The notes under the pieces: generated by a model
What the model saw: the letters and a program-made list of their open reading frames with translations, nothing else
Told to the model about the DNA's origin: nothing
The model's database searches: none
Assembly (NCBI RefSeq): GCF_900112755.1
Contig: NZ_FOMW01000011.1
Coordinates: 62,001 to 126,000 of the forward strand
Source: Sulfitobacter brevis
GTDB taxonomy: Bacteria > Pseudomonadota > Alphaproteobacteria > Rhodobacterales > Rhodobacteraceae
DNA length: 64,000 nt
Reading direction: 5' to 3'
In this document: positions 8,508 through 16,948 of the stretch, piece by piece
How the letters are laid out: every line of letters begins with the position of its first letter
How positions within the stretch are numbered: position 1 is the first letter of the stretch
Program-made: the position numbers and the translations under genes

Positions 8508-8522
8508 TTTACGCAGGGTTAA
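8508..8522 (-). promoter_or_regulatory. Possible degenerate CtrA site upstream of flgE
   Basis: On the minus strand the site reads TTAA-N7-TAAA (TTAA at 8519-8522), one base off the CtrA consensus, 54 nt before the flgE ATG. It is weaker than the sites at 1748 and 17701. Its position in a short intergenic stretch heading the hook operon is what makes it worth listing. Confidence 0.35.
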
Positions 8523-8579
8523 AGATTGGAAAAATAGATTTATTTTTAATCTTGAGCACTTAGACCGTTCTTCGGCGCT

Positions 8580-10409
8580 TCATGGTGAAATGCCGGTGTT
8601 CTTGATGCTCTCGAAGGCACTTTTCAGCTTGTCCAGCCGTGCGGCGGCGGTATCTGCCCGCAACGGCAGCAGTACAGGCGCGACCTCGTTCAGGCTTGTC
8701 GCGAGCGCCACCAATGGTTCCGACTGTGTCAGGCCGGGAAAGGCGTTCACCACCCTGTCACGTGTCTCAACATCGCCCGAGCGGTTTGCCGCAATCAACA
8801 AACGAGTGGCATCCTCGACGCTAAATTCTTGTGGGAAAGTCAGCCAATACTGGCGCATGACATCGACCACCTGCACCCATTTCTCATCTTCGGAAAGTGC
8901 GCGCCCCAGATCGCGCAGATGCCGTGCGCTGGGGCTGGTAAGATTGGTGTTGATCAACCCCGCGCGGTCCCCAAGATCAGATAGCACTGCCGCATAAAGG
9001 GCGGCATGCTCTTCTGCCTGTTCGGCAGACAAGGCGGCACTCATCACCTCAAGCGTAATCTGCGCATCATCCGCCAGTCCGGCGCGTTTTTGGGCCGCCG
9101 CGAGGCTCAGGTTCAGCCGGAAGAGGTCAGGGGCCGCCGCGCTAAGGGCGCTGTCTTCGCGCTCTTGTAACAGTCTGATTGCACGGCGATATTCTTGCGC
9201 GGCAAGATCAGTGGCGCCGAGCGCCAGCAGATAGTCGCCGAGGGTTTCAGTATGGTTGGGGAAGGCGGGTGTATAACGAAAGAACGGCAGCAAACGCAGG
9301 TGCACATCCATCCAGTCGGCCAATGTATAGGCGCCCTGCGCGCCCTTGGTATAGACCTTCGCCAGCAGTGTCTGGGCTTGCGCCTGCGCGGTGTCAGCCT
9401 CGGCCGAGTTGGGGAAGCGCGTGACAATCTTGCCAAGCGTCAAAAGCCCCTCGACCTCGTTGCCGGTCTTGGCGTGAATCCGGGCTAGACGGTTCAAAAT
9501 CTGGATCTCGTATTCACCGCCACGCCACGCCTCTGCCCCTTCGGTCAAGGTGCTTTGCGCCGCAAGCAACGCCCCCTGCGCGCCGTTGCGCAGCGACATG
9601 TCGGCCACGGCGATACGGGCACGGGCGGCATATTGGTCCCAGCCTTTTGCGGCGCGGAAGTAGGCATCAAGCGCCGAAGACTCGTTGCGCCGCTTCTCCT
9701 GTGCGCGGCCTTGCAGAAAATGCCCCACCGGCGCATCCGCCAAATCCGGTAATTCTTGCATCAACAGCAAGGCAGCATCGGCATAATTCTTGTGCCCGGT
9801 CTCGATCGCGGCTTCGGTGAAGGCGGGCAGCATCGCCCGCAGCACTGCCCGCGATTGCTGGCCCATCCCCGTGAAGCCTCCGGGAAGATTTTTGCGCAGC
9901 GCGCGGGTGTCATCAGCAGTAATTGCTTGAAGGCTAGCCCAGAAATCGCCGTCCGGACGCTCGGGGGCTCCTAGGGGCGAGTTAGAAAAATCGGTGACGG
10001 GTCGTCCGGCCAAAAGATCAGTGGCATCGCTCAGTGCGCGGTGCCTGCGTATCTGAACCGCTGTTTCGGGCGTGGTGCCTTTGAGTGTCGAGGCAGCTTC
10101 GGACAGCAACATATGCGTCAGGTAAAGCTCGGCGGCATCAAGCAGGCGTCCGGCGCGATCGGTGGCATGCGCGGCGCTTAACCCCGCGACGATCCCGTTA
10201 AAATCTCGATGGAAATTGGCGGTCGCCCAATGCTGCAGGTCCAGCGTTTGCCGCCACTCTGTGCGGCGTACAGGCGCGGGCGACGCGGGGAGGGAGGTAA
10301 CAGGTTTAGCCGTTGGCGCAATGGGAGCGACCTCCGATGCGTCAGCCACGCCAAAGCCGGCCATAAAGCCAAAAAATAACCCGAAAAACTGTGGCCTGCA
10401 GATGCGCAT
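8580..10409 (-). CDS. Secreted helical-repeat (TPR-like) protein of the flagellar cluster, unrecognised
   Basis: I do not recognise this 609-residue protein. From 10409 it has a clear signal peptide (MRICRPQFFGLFFGFMAGFG then VADA), a Pro-rich linker (about 25-55) and then some 550 residues of antiparallel helical pairs resembling tetratricopeptide repeats, such as EVEGLLTLGKIVTRFPNSAE and AAQEYRRAIRLLQERED. It should sit in the periplasm. An upstream in-frame start at 10547 would destroy the signal peptide. It lies between flgE and the divergent flgF operon, so a motility role, for example a periplasmic scaffold like rhizobial MotC, is an inference from position only. There is no OmpA-like domain, so it is not MotB. 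Confidence 0.8.
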   Translation of the reverse strand: MRICRPQFFGLFFGFMAGFGVADASEVAPIAPTAKPVTSLPASPAPVRRTEWRQTLDLQHWATANFHRDFNGIVAGLSAAHATDRAGRLLDAAELYLTHMLLSEAASTLKGTTPETAVQIRRHRALSDATDLLAGRPVTDFSNSPLGAPERPDGDFWASLQAITADDTRALRKNLPGGFTGMGQQSRAVLRAMLPAFTEAAIETGHKNYADAALLLMQELPDLADAPVGHFLQGRAQEKRRNESSALDAYFRAAKGWDQYAARARIAVADMSLRNGAQGALLAAQSTLTEGAEAWRGGEYEIQILNRLARIHAKTGNEVEGLLTLGKIVTRFPNSAEADTAQAQAQTLLAKVYTKGAQGAYTLADWMDVHLRLLPFFRYTPAFPNHTETLGDYLLALGATDLAAQEYRRAIRLLQEREDSALSAAAPDLFRLNLSLAAAQKRAGLADDAQITLEVMSAALSAEQAEEHAALYAAVLSDLGDRAGLINTNLTSPSARHLRDLGRALSEDEKWVQVVDVMRQYWLTFPQEFSVEDATRLLIAANRSGDVETRDRVVNAFPGLTQSEPLVALATSLNEVAPVLLPLRADTAAARLDKLKSAFESIKNTGISP

Positions 10410-10539
10410 GAATAGATATTTGTTCTTAACTATCATCAATAGAACTTGCACTGTTCTTGTAGTTGTGGAATTTTGTTTTTGCAACAGAAGGCCGCGATCC
10501 GATCCATTTTTAAGCCTGATGCGCCGACGGAGGCACCCC

Positions 10540-11274
10540 ATGACCAATATCAGCTACGTGTCCCTGTCACAGGCTACCGCCTTGGAACGCAGTCTTAATA
10601 TGACCGCGCACAACCTCGCGAACGCGTCGACGGCGGGCTACAAAGCGATCCATCCGATCTACGAATCTGTGGCAGATCAGGGCGGCACCCGCGAGATCAG
10701 CTATGTGCGTGATAAGGGTACCTACCTCGATCTGGCCGACGGGGCGCTGGTGCCAACTGGCAACCCGCTTGATATAGCGCTTTCGGGCGAAGGCTGGATG
10801 GCGTTCCAGCTTGATAACGGGGACACCGGATACAGCCGCCATGGCCGTTTGATCGTGGATGTGGACGGCCAATTGAAGACAGCTGCCGGACGCCCCCTAC
10901 TTGATGCAGGCGGCGGGCCGGTGACCATTCCACAAGATATCGGGCAGGATATCACCATCACTGCGGGCGGCACGATTACCGACCGTTCTGGCGCCATTCT
11001 GGGGACCATCGGTGTGGTTGGCATCCCTCAAAGCGCGCAGATGCAGCCGCTTGGCGGGGGCATGTATCAGCTACCCGCCGGCGCTGGTGGCCCCGAACAG
11101 CTTGCCAATCCGACGATCAAACAAGGTTTCGTCGAGAGCAGCAATGTTGAGGCCGTGCTGGAGATGACGCGCCTGATCGACATCCAGCGGGCCTATGAAA
11201 ATTCCGTCAAACTGATGAGTCAGGACGACGATCTGACCAAGACCGCGATTCAGCGGATGGGCACAATCAGCTAG
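10540..11274 (+). CDS. flgF: Flagellar basal-body rod protein FlgF
   Basis: This is a proximal rod protein of 244 residues. The N-terminus has the rod-family motif MTAHNLANASTAGYKA (about residues 17-32), the middle has PLDIALSGEGWMAFQ and YSRHGRLIVDVDGQL, and the end has FVESSNVEAVLEMTRLIDIQRAYENSVKLM. The ATG at 10540 is set by a GGAGG ribosome binding site at 10529-10533 and by the MTNISYVSLSQA family start; the frame is open much further upstream but that part overlaps the divergent gene's signal peptide. It heads flgF-flgG-flgA-flgH and the FliL-like gene. Confidence 0.92.
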   Translation: MTNISYVSLSQATALERSLNMTAHNLANASTAGYKAIHPIYESVADQGGTREISYVRDKGTYLDLADGALVPTGNPLDIALSGEGWMAFQLDNGDTGYSRHGRLIVDVDGQLKTAAGRPLLDAGGGPVTIPQDIGQDITITAGGTITDRSGAILGTIGVVGIPQSAQMQPLGGGMYQLPAGAGGPEQLANPTIKQGFVESSNVEAVLEMTRLIDIQRAYENSVKLMSQDDDLTKTAIQRMGTIS

Positions 11275-11295
11275 CCACGTTAAAGGAGCACGACC

Positions 11296-12081
11296 ATGAA
11301 AGCACTCGGGATCGCTGCGACGGGCATGTTGGCCCAGCAGAGCAATGTTGACGTCATCGCCAACAACATCGCGAACGCCAATACCACCGGTTATAAGGCC
11401 GGACGGGCGGCGTTTCAGGATCTGATCTACCAAAGCGTGCGCAGCGCGGGCAGTCTGACCTCCGAACAGGGCACCGCACGCCCTGTCGGGACCGACATCG
11501 GACTTGGTGTGCAGGCGGTCGGCGTAATCCGGCACAACACCCAAGGCGGTTTGGTCCAGACCGAAAACCAGATGAATCTGGCAATCGACGGGCGCGGCTA
11601 TTTCATTGTGAATCGCCCGGATGGCTCACAGGCTTACACCCGCGACGGTAACTTCCAGTTGAGCGCCGAGGGCCAGTTGGTCACGTTGAACGGTCATGAG
11701 GTCGAGCCCGCGATTGTGGTGCCCGAATTGACACGGCAGGTCGAGATCAACCAGGAGGGGGTGGTCATGGCCTATGTCGAGGATGACCCGATTCCGGTGG
11801 AGCTGGGCCAATTGACCTTCGCCACCTTCCTCAATGATGCAGGCCTCAAGCCTGTGGGCGACAACTTAATGGAAGCCACCGGCGCCTCGGGCGAGCCTGT
11901 CGAGGCCGCGCCGGGGTCTCCCGGGGTCGGGATGGCACGGCAGGGCTATCTGGAAAACTCCAACGTCAATATCATCCAGCAGATCACCGATCTGATCTCG
12001 GCGCAGCGGGCTTATGAGATGAACTCGAAAGCCATCGAGACCGCCGACCAGATCATGACAACGACCAACCAGATCAAATAG
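11296..12081 (+). CDS. flgG: Flagellar distal rod protein FlgG
   Basis: This 261-residue distal rod subunit has the diagnostic N-terminus MKALGIAATGMLAQQSNVDV and IANNIANANTTGYKAGRAAFQDL. Central motifs are NLAIDGRGYFIVNRPDGSQA and YTRDGNFQLSAEGQLV. The C-terminus is GYLENSNVNIIQQITDLISA followed by QRAYEMNSKAIETADQIM. An AAGGAGC ribosome binding site precedes the ATG by 7 nt. Spacing to flgF (21 nt) and flgA (13 nt) indicates one transcript. Confidence 0.96.
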   Translation: MKALGIAATGMLAQQSNVDVIANNIANANTTGYKAGRAAFQDLIYQSVRSAGSLTSEQGTARPVGTDIGLGVQAVGVIRHNTQGGLVQTENQMNLAIDGRGYFIVNRPDGSQAYTRDGNFQLSAEGQLVTLNGHEVEPAIVVPELTRQVEINQEGVVMAYVEDDPIPVELGQLTFATFLNDAGLKPVGDNLMEATGASGEPVEAAPGSPGVGMARQGYLENSNVNIIQQITDLISAQRAYEMNSKAIETADQIMTTTNQIK

Positions 12082-12094
12082 GAAAGCCTGAGCC

Positions 12095-12769
12095 ATGCGC
12101 CTCGTTTTGATGATCTTGCAAGGGCTGGCCGCCGCCGTGATGCTGGCCCTGCCTGCTGCCGCCGCCGTGGAAAAGGTCACCGATCTGGTGCACGAACGCG
12201 CCGTGGCGGAGCTTGCCGAGACGCTGCCCGACAACGGGCGCATCGAGATCAATCTGGCCGAAGGCGTGGTCACCGAAGGCGCGTTTATTCAGGAATTCTG
12301 GATGGACCCGAACTCGGGTCAGTTTATCGCCAATGTGGTGTCGGAATTCGGCGAAGTGGACCGTGTCTGGGGTTTGGCGGTAATGACGGTCGAGGTGCCG
12401 GTGCCGTCGCGCCGCTTGCTGCCTGATGAGATCGTGCAGGCCGCCGATTTGCATATGGTGGCCTTGCCGCTGCAACGTCTCGGTGCCTTTGCCATAAACG
12501 ACCCTGCCGATCTGGTGGGCCAGCAGGTCCGCCGGATGTTGGTCGCGGGCCGCCCCGTGCCGCGGCAATCGGTGATTGCGCCGCTGGTTATCGTGCGCGG
12601 CGAGAAGATTAAAATCGTTTTACGGCACGGCGGGCTGGCCCTGTCTGCCACGGGACGCGCGATGGAGGACGCCCATAAAGGCCAGATCCTGCGCGTCGTT
12701 AACCTATCCAGCAACAAGACGATTTCTGCCGTCGCGACCGGCGCAGGCATCGTGGAGGTCGATCAATGA
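12095..12769 (+). CDS. flgA: P-ring assembly chaperone FlgA
   Basis: FlgA is the periplasmic chaperone needed for FlgI polymerisation into the P-ring. The 224-residue product has a Sec signal peptide (LVLMILQGLAAAVMLALPAAAA). Its C-terminal SAF/FlgA domain has the pattern SRRLLPDEIVQAADLHMVAL, then VGQQVRRMLVAGRPVPRQSV, and finally GEKIKIVLRHGGLALSATGR and GQILRVVNLSSNKTISAVAT. It overlaps flgH by 4 nt, which indicates translational coupling, and its client FlgI is encoded in the other operon at 2.6-3.8 kb. Confidence 0.92.
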   Translation: MRLVLMILQGLAAAVMLALPAAAAVEKVTDLVHERAVAELAETLPDNGRIEINLAEGVVTEGAFIQEFWMDPNSGQFIANVVSEFGEVDRVWGLAVMTVEVPVPSRRLLPDEIVQAADLHMVALPLQRLGAFAINDPADLVGQQVRRMLVAGRPVPRQSVIAPLVIVRGEKIKIVLRHGGLALSATGRAMEDAHKGQILRVVNLSSNKTISAVATGAGIVEVDQ

Positions 12770-13494
12770 TATCTGTGCGCAAGGCGGCACTCGCTTTTTT
12801 TACCTGCGGTTTGGCAGCGCTTTCGGGCTGCACCCAGCTCCAGGACATGCGCGACCCGCAGGTGAGTGATCTGGTACTGGATTCGAGCATGCAGGAAGTG
12901 AACCGGATCAGCGTGCCGATGCCGCCGCTGACCCCGCAGCCTGTGCCGCAGCGTGCCGAAGCCTCCAGCCTGTGGTCCAGCGATACCACTAATTTCTTTC
13001 GCGACCGCCGGGCGCAGAACGTCGGTGATTTGGTCACAGTGCTGATCGAAATTGATGACCGAGCGCAGTTGCAGAACGCCACCAAACGCAGCCGTGATGC
13101 GAGCCAGAAGGTCAAAGACCCCGATGTGCTGAACTTCGATCTTTCGACCGACAGCGGTAATGCGCTGAGTATCGAAAGCGGCTCGGAATCGAGCGGTGCG
13201 GGGAGTATCCGGCGCAATGAAAGCATCAGCCTGCGGGTGGCCGCGCTGGTTATCCAGACCCTTCCCAACGGCAATTTCGTGATTGCGGGCCGCCAAGAGG
13301 TCAAAGTGAACGCCGAACTCCGCGAGCTGCGAATTGCAGGGATCATCCGCGAATCCGACATTCAGGTCAACAACACCATCAGCTATGACAAGATCGCGGA
13401 AGCGCGGATAACCTATGGCGGGCGCGGTCAGATTTCGGCAGTGCAAACCGCGCGCGTGGGGCAGGATATCCTCGAAATCGTGCTGCCGTACTAG
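12766..13494 (+). CDS. flgH: Flagellar L-ring lipoprotein FlgH
   Basis: This 242-residue lipoprotein forms the outer-membrane L-ring. The lipobox LSGC lies at about residues 19-22 after a short hydrophobic leader. FlgH signature segments follow: SSLWSSDTTNFFRDRRAQNVGDLVTVLIEID and, near the end, GIIRESDIQVNNTISYDKIA and EARITYGGRGQISAVQ. Its ATG overlaps the flgA stop (ATGA). The order flgA-flgH, with the FliL-like gene downstream, is a typical Rhodobacterales basal-body operon. Confidence 0.95.
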   Translation: MISVRKAALAFFTCGLAALSGCTQLQDMRDPQVSDLVLDSSMQEVNRISVPMPPLTPQPVPQRAEASSLWSSDTTNFFRDRRAQNVGDLVTVLIEIDDRAQLQNATKRSRDASQKVKDPDVLNFDLSTDSGNALSIESGSESSGAGSIRRNESISLRVAALVIQTLPNGNFVIAGRQEVKVNAELRELRIAGIIRESDIQVNNTISYDKIAEARITYGGRGQISAVQTARVGQDILEIVLPY

Positions 13495-13502
13495 GCCGCA
13501 AG

Positions 13503-13979
13503 GTGATCAAGCTTCTGATCATGGCGGTCTGTGTGGTGGGCGCCGGTGCCTTGGGTTATTTCGGGGAGCGGATGCTGCGCCCGAGTGACGCCCCCGCCGC
13601 GCAATACGCGGGCGCATCGCCCAATTCACAGCTGTTGTTCAAGTTCCCCTTGGGGAATTTCACCATGCAAATCCAGCAGAGCAACAAGATCCTGCACATG
13701 GCCTTTGATATCGACGTGTTTGTGATGGGCGCCAAAGCATTCAACAACATCAACGGGGCAGTCGGGCGTGCCAAGCTGCGCGACGGCATGGTCACGGCAA
13801 TTGCCGAACTGGCCGAGACCGACGCGAGTTTTGCGGTGAATGACGATGACGCCGAGCGCAAAAAGATTTTAGCGCAAAAGATCGTGCGCAAGCTCTATTT
13901 GGATTTCCCGATGGTGCGCACCGCAAGGATCAACCAGTTGCACTCTGTCACAACCTTGCGCGAACCTGCCGGCTATTAA
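13503..13979 (+). CDS. FliL-family basal-body-associated membrane protein
   Basis: This 158-residue protein has one N-terminal membrane segment (LIMAVCVVGAGALGYF) and a periplasmic domain. The layout is that of FliL: a strand block (LLFKFPLGNFTMQI), a helix with a conserved ID-type centre, KLRDGMVTAIAELAETD and a C-terminal helix and strand (KKILAQKIVRKLYLDF). FliL proteins associate with the stator and support torque. The GTG start follows the flgH stop by 8 nt. FliL proteins are divergent, and the genome may hold the true fliL elsewhere, so no gene symbol is given. Its stop overlaps the flgD stop on the other strand. Confidence 0.65.
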   Translation: MIKLLIMAVCVVGAGALGYFGERMLRPSDAPAAQYAGASPNSQLLFKFPLGNFTMQIQQSNKILHMAFDIDVFVMGAKAFNNINGAVGRAKLRDGMVTAIAELAETDASFAVNDDDAERKKILAQKIVRKLYLDFPMVRTARINQLHSVTTLREPAGY

Positions 13980-14641
13980 AGCGCCGACAGGATGGTGACC
14001 GAAGATACGGTCTCGTCGCCACTTAATGTGAAAAGGATTTCGCCCTGCTGGAAGATCACTTCCTGAACCTCGGCAATCCGTGAAACTTCGCTGTCTACAC
14101 TCGCACCCTGACTATCGACCGCAACGATGCTGACAGTGTAATTGCCATCGAGCTGAGCTACTCCCATGTCGTCCAGACCGTCCCACTCCAGGGGAAACTC
14201 CTCGAAGGGGGTGGTCGGCAGATCGCGCAGGGTGCGCACCACGCGGCCCAGCGGATCGGTAATGCGGGCTTCAACCTCAACCGCACCTTCGCCGGTGGCG
14301 TAGCTGTTGCGCACCTGCCCGTCGACAAGCTCCATCAAACTTGAGGTGGTTTTAACGTCCCGCCCGATCAGATCGGTGCCGCCGAGGTTGAGCAGACCCG
14401 CGACCTGATTGGTCAGCGTGGTGATCTGTTGATTGGTTTGGACCGCCTGTTCGACCTGCGAAAGCTGCGCCAACTGGGCAACGAATTCGGTGCTGTCAAC
14501 GGGGGCAAGCGGATCCTGGTTCTGGATCTGTGCGGTCAGCAGGGTCAAAAAGCGGTTATAATCCTCGCCCAATTGGGACAGTGATGCATTGCTCGTGCCT
14601 TGATTTCCGGCAGAGGTCAAAAGCGCGGGGCTGGTCAGCAT
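13976..14641 (-). CDS. flgD: Hook-capping protein FlgD
   Basis: FlgD is the scaffold at the growing hook tip that lets FlgE subunits polymerise. The 221-residue product has the hallmark N-terminal segment EDYNRFLTLLTAQIQNQDPL and then PVDSTEFVAQLAQLSQVEQA (residues about 25-65). It is followed by an FlgD Ig/tudor-like region with EFPLEWDGLDDMGVAQLDGN. It is the third gene of sigma-fliK-flgD (12 nt after fliK) and is convergent with, and overlaps by 4 nt, the FliL-like gene. Confidence 0.94.
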   Translation of the reverse strand: MLTSPALLTSAGNQGTSNASLSQLGEDYNRFLTLLTAQIQNQDPLAPVDSTEFVAQLAQLSQVEQAVQTNQQITTLTNQVAGLLNLGGTDLIGRDVKTTSSLMELVDGQVRNSYATGEGAVEVEARITDPLGRVVRTLRDLPTTPFEEFPLEWDGLDDMGVAQLDGNYTVSIVAVDSQGASVDSEVSRIAEVQEVIFQQGEILFTLSGDETVSSVTILSAL

Positions 14642-14653
14642 CGGGCGTCCTTT

Positions 14654-16945
14654 CTAGGTGAGAATATCAAGCTGGTCGTCGGCGACGACATCTTGATGTT
14701 GAGGTGCGGCAGCAGTGGCAGCGCTTTCAAGCGCGCCATTGCCTTGGCCGTTCTGGTCGGTCTCGCCGCCAGATTGGCCGCCGGCGCTATGTTCGTGAAA
14801 TTCAAACAGGCTGCTGTCGGCGATGCCGAGTGTATGCGCCAGCAGGTCCCGATCATCGCGCAGAGCCTGCAAAACGCCTGCATTCTCGACCCGCACGATA
14901 ACCTTTGAGGTCGCGTCTTTGTCACCCACAACCTCGACTTCGATCGCGCCAAGCCCGCGCGGATGCAAGCTGACCGAGGTGCGACCTTCGCTGACCTCGA
15001 TGGATTTGACCTGCGTCATCAACGCCTCGGCAAAGGGCCGGGGTGCGGCTTTTGGGGTGGTCTGGTCCGGCGCGGTAGCTTTGGCTGCCGCCGCGACTTC
15101 GGGGAGGGTTTGTAGCGCAAATTCGGCGCGCATCGCCTCTGACGGTTCGGGCGAAGAGGACGTGGGTGCAGCGGTTGGCGCCGTTGGTGCGGCAGGTCCG
15201 ACAGGGACGGATTTTATTTGTGGAGGCGTCAAATCAGGCGCGGGAACGCCTTCGGGGAGCTGCATACCAAGGACGACCGAAAGCGGCGAGGTGATTGTTT
15301 TGGTACTGATTTGAGGCTGGGCGGTCGCAGCGTCAGGCGTCGTTTTCGCACCCGAGGTTGCGACACGCGGGATGGTGGCTTGTGTCAGCACAGGCGTCAG
15401 CGCGCCGGCTATAAGGTTAGAATTTTGCTGTGTCATAACGCCTTGGGCCGACGCGCTGACGGTCTCTACCGGCGGAGCTGATTGAATTAGCGGCGCGGTG
15501 GCGGCTGGGATGGTCGGGGCGGGCGTCGGAACGAGTAAAGGGCTCGGCGTTGAGACGTTTGGAGCAGGCGCGAGTGAAAACCCGGCACTGGGCGGTGATG
15601 CGGGCGCGATGCGCGAAGGTGCTGCGAAGTTGGGTGCAGCAGGCAGCAACGCCGGGCTGGATTGGGCATTTGCGGGGGTGCCAACGGGTGCCGCGATTGG
15701 CGCGGCATTTGCAGTCACGGGCGTTGGTTGTGTCAGCACAGGCGTCAGCGCGCCGGCTATAATGTTAGGATTTTGCTGTGTCATAGCGCCTTGGGCCGAC
15801 GCGCTGACGGTCTCTACCGGCGGAGCTGATTGAATTAGCGGCGCGGTGACGGGTGAGATGGTCGGAGCGGGCGTCGGAACGAGTAAAGGGCTCGGCGTTG
15901 AGACGTTTGGAGCAGGCGCGGGTGAAAACCCGGCACTGGGCGGTGATGCGGGCGCGATGCGCGAAGGTGCTGCGAAGTTGGGTGCAGCAGGCAGCAACGC
16001 GGGGATGGATTGGATATTTGCGGGGGTGCCGACGGGTGCGGGGATCGGCGCGGCATTTGCAGTCACGGGCGTTGGTTGTTGGAGCGCTGGAGGCAGAGCT
16101 ATCTGAGCGATGGGTGCATTTGGTGGAGCAACAGGTGCGGCCGTGGCCGCCGCGGTAGATGCTATCGCAGATGGGGTGCTGACGGTGATGGGTGCGGCAG
16201 AAGTCGTGCCAGCGTCACGGGACTGGGTGACCTGCGGCAGTGGGGTTGCGATACCCAAGGTCGGGACGAGAGGGGTCGCGGCATCCGAGGTTGGGGCGAG
16301 AGACGTGGCGATCTGCGCCGAGCTGATGGCTTTGCCCTGCGCAATGATTGGCGCTGCATTTCCATCGGGATCGATAAGTATCGCCATGGGTTGAGCGACA
16401 ATCGACGAGGCCGCTGGTGCGGTAAACTCGGGACCGGGAGTTCGGAAGGGTATCGCGGCCTCAGATCCATTCGGCGCGACAAAATCGGCAGTGACCTCAA
16501 CCAAAGATATCTGCGCCGGCTGGGGGAGCGTCTCAAGGATAGTTTGTTGAGTTGGCGCGGCCACGGTGTTCTGCGCTGTTTGCTGGGGGCCTGCGGCCAT
16601 TTCCTGCAAGACGCCCAACGCGAGTTTCTTCAAGCCACTAGAGTTTGAAGCTACGGGCGCTGGAGCGGGTAGGGGCGTGGCTGCTCCAATAAGTCCGGTC
16701 GGCTCCGCAAGTACTGCAAGTTGCGGCTGCGCGTCAGGAGTGGAAACTGTTACGTCGTCCGACAACGAATTAGTTGTTGAATTGCCCGCTTCGGAAGGCG
16801 CGAAAGCCACGCGTGAATTCTGGGCCGCCGAAGCGCCAACCAAAGTGGAAAATGCCGTGACCAATGGCGATCCAGCCAGTTTCGCTGCCGTGGCGGTGGG
16901 CAGGCCCGACAGAATATTGCCGGTTATCGTAAGAGGCAGGTTCAT
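14654..16945 (-). CDS. fliK: Flagellar hook-length control protein FliK-like
   Basis: FliK is a secreted ruler that terminates hook growth and switches export specificity. The 763-residue product is long for the family. Residues about 1-620 are low-complexity Ala/Pro/Thr/Ser-rich sequence and residues about 640-720 hold the conserved C-terminal Flg_hook domain (KSIEVSEGRTSVSLHPRGLG, then AIEVEVVGDKDATSKVIVRV, then the ALRDDRDLLAHTLGIADSSL segment). The variable region contains two near-identical 116-residue tandem units (DNA 15381-16076). The gene lies 3 nt after the sigma factor stop and just before flgD, whose product works on the same hook. Confidence 0.88.
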   Translation of the reverse strand: MNLPLTITGNILSGLPTATAAKLAGSPLVTAFSTLVGASAAQNSRVAFAPSEAGNSTTNSLSDDVTVSTPDAQPQLAVLAEPTGLIGAATPLPAPAPVASNSSGLKKLALGVLQEMAAGPQQTAQNTVAAPTQQTILETLPQPAQISLVEVTADFVAPNGSEAAIPFRTPGPEFTAPAASSIVAQPMAILIDPDGNAAPIIAQGKAISSAQIATSLAPTSDAATPLVPTLGIATPLPQVTQSRDAGTTSAAPITVSTPSAIASTAAATAAPVAPPNAPIAQIALPPALQQPTPVTANAAPIPAPVGTPANIQSIPALLPAAPNFAAPSRIAPASPPSAGFSPAPAPNVSTPSPLLVPTPAPTISPVTAPLIQSAPPVETVSASAQGAMTQQNPNIIAGALTPVLTQPTPVTANAAPIAAPVGTPANAQSSPALLPAAPNFAAPSRIAPASPPSAGFSLAPAPNVSTPSPLLVPTPAPTIPAATAPLIQSAPPVETVSASAQGVMTQQNSNLIAGALTPVLTQATIPRVATSGAKTTPDAATAQPQISTKTITSPLSVVLGMQLPEGVPAPDLTPPQIKSVPVGPAAPTAPTAAPTSSSPEPSEAMRAEFALQTLPEVAAAAKATAPDQTTPKAAPRPFAEALMTQVKSIEVSEGRTSVSLHPRGLGAIEVEVVGDKDATSKVIVRVENAGVLQALRDDRDLLAHTLGIADSSLFEFHEHSAGGQSGGETDQNGQGNGALESAATAAAPQHQDVVADDQLDILT
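15381..16076. repeat. In-frame 348-bp tandem duplication inside fliK
   Basis: Copies at 15381-15728 and 15729-16076 are almost identical (scattered single-base differences). Each encodes 116 residues and the period is exactly divisible by three, so the frame is kept. Homology stops abruptly after the shared GCGTTGGTTG at the end of each unit. Confidence 0.95.
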
Positions 16946-16948
16946 CCG

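Noticed and set aside
8580..10547. Longer start for the flagellar repeat protein
   Set aside because: The additional 46 residues are Arg-rich and would bury the signal peptide. They also run through the divergent flgF promoter region.
16010..16648. Plus-strand frame of 212 codons rich in Gly, Arg and Trp inside fliK
   Set aside because: It is the antisense of Ala/Pro-rich FliK codons. The repeat structure creates long stop-free frames on both strands.
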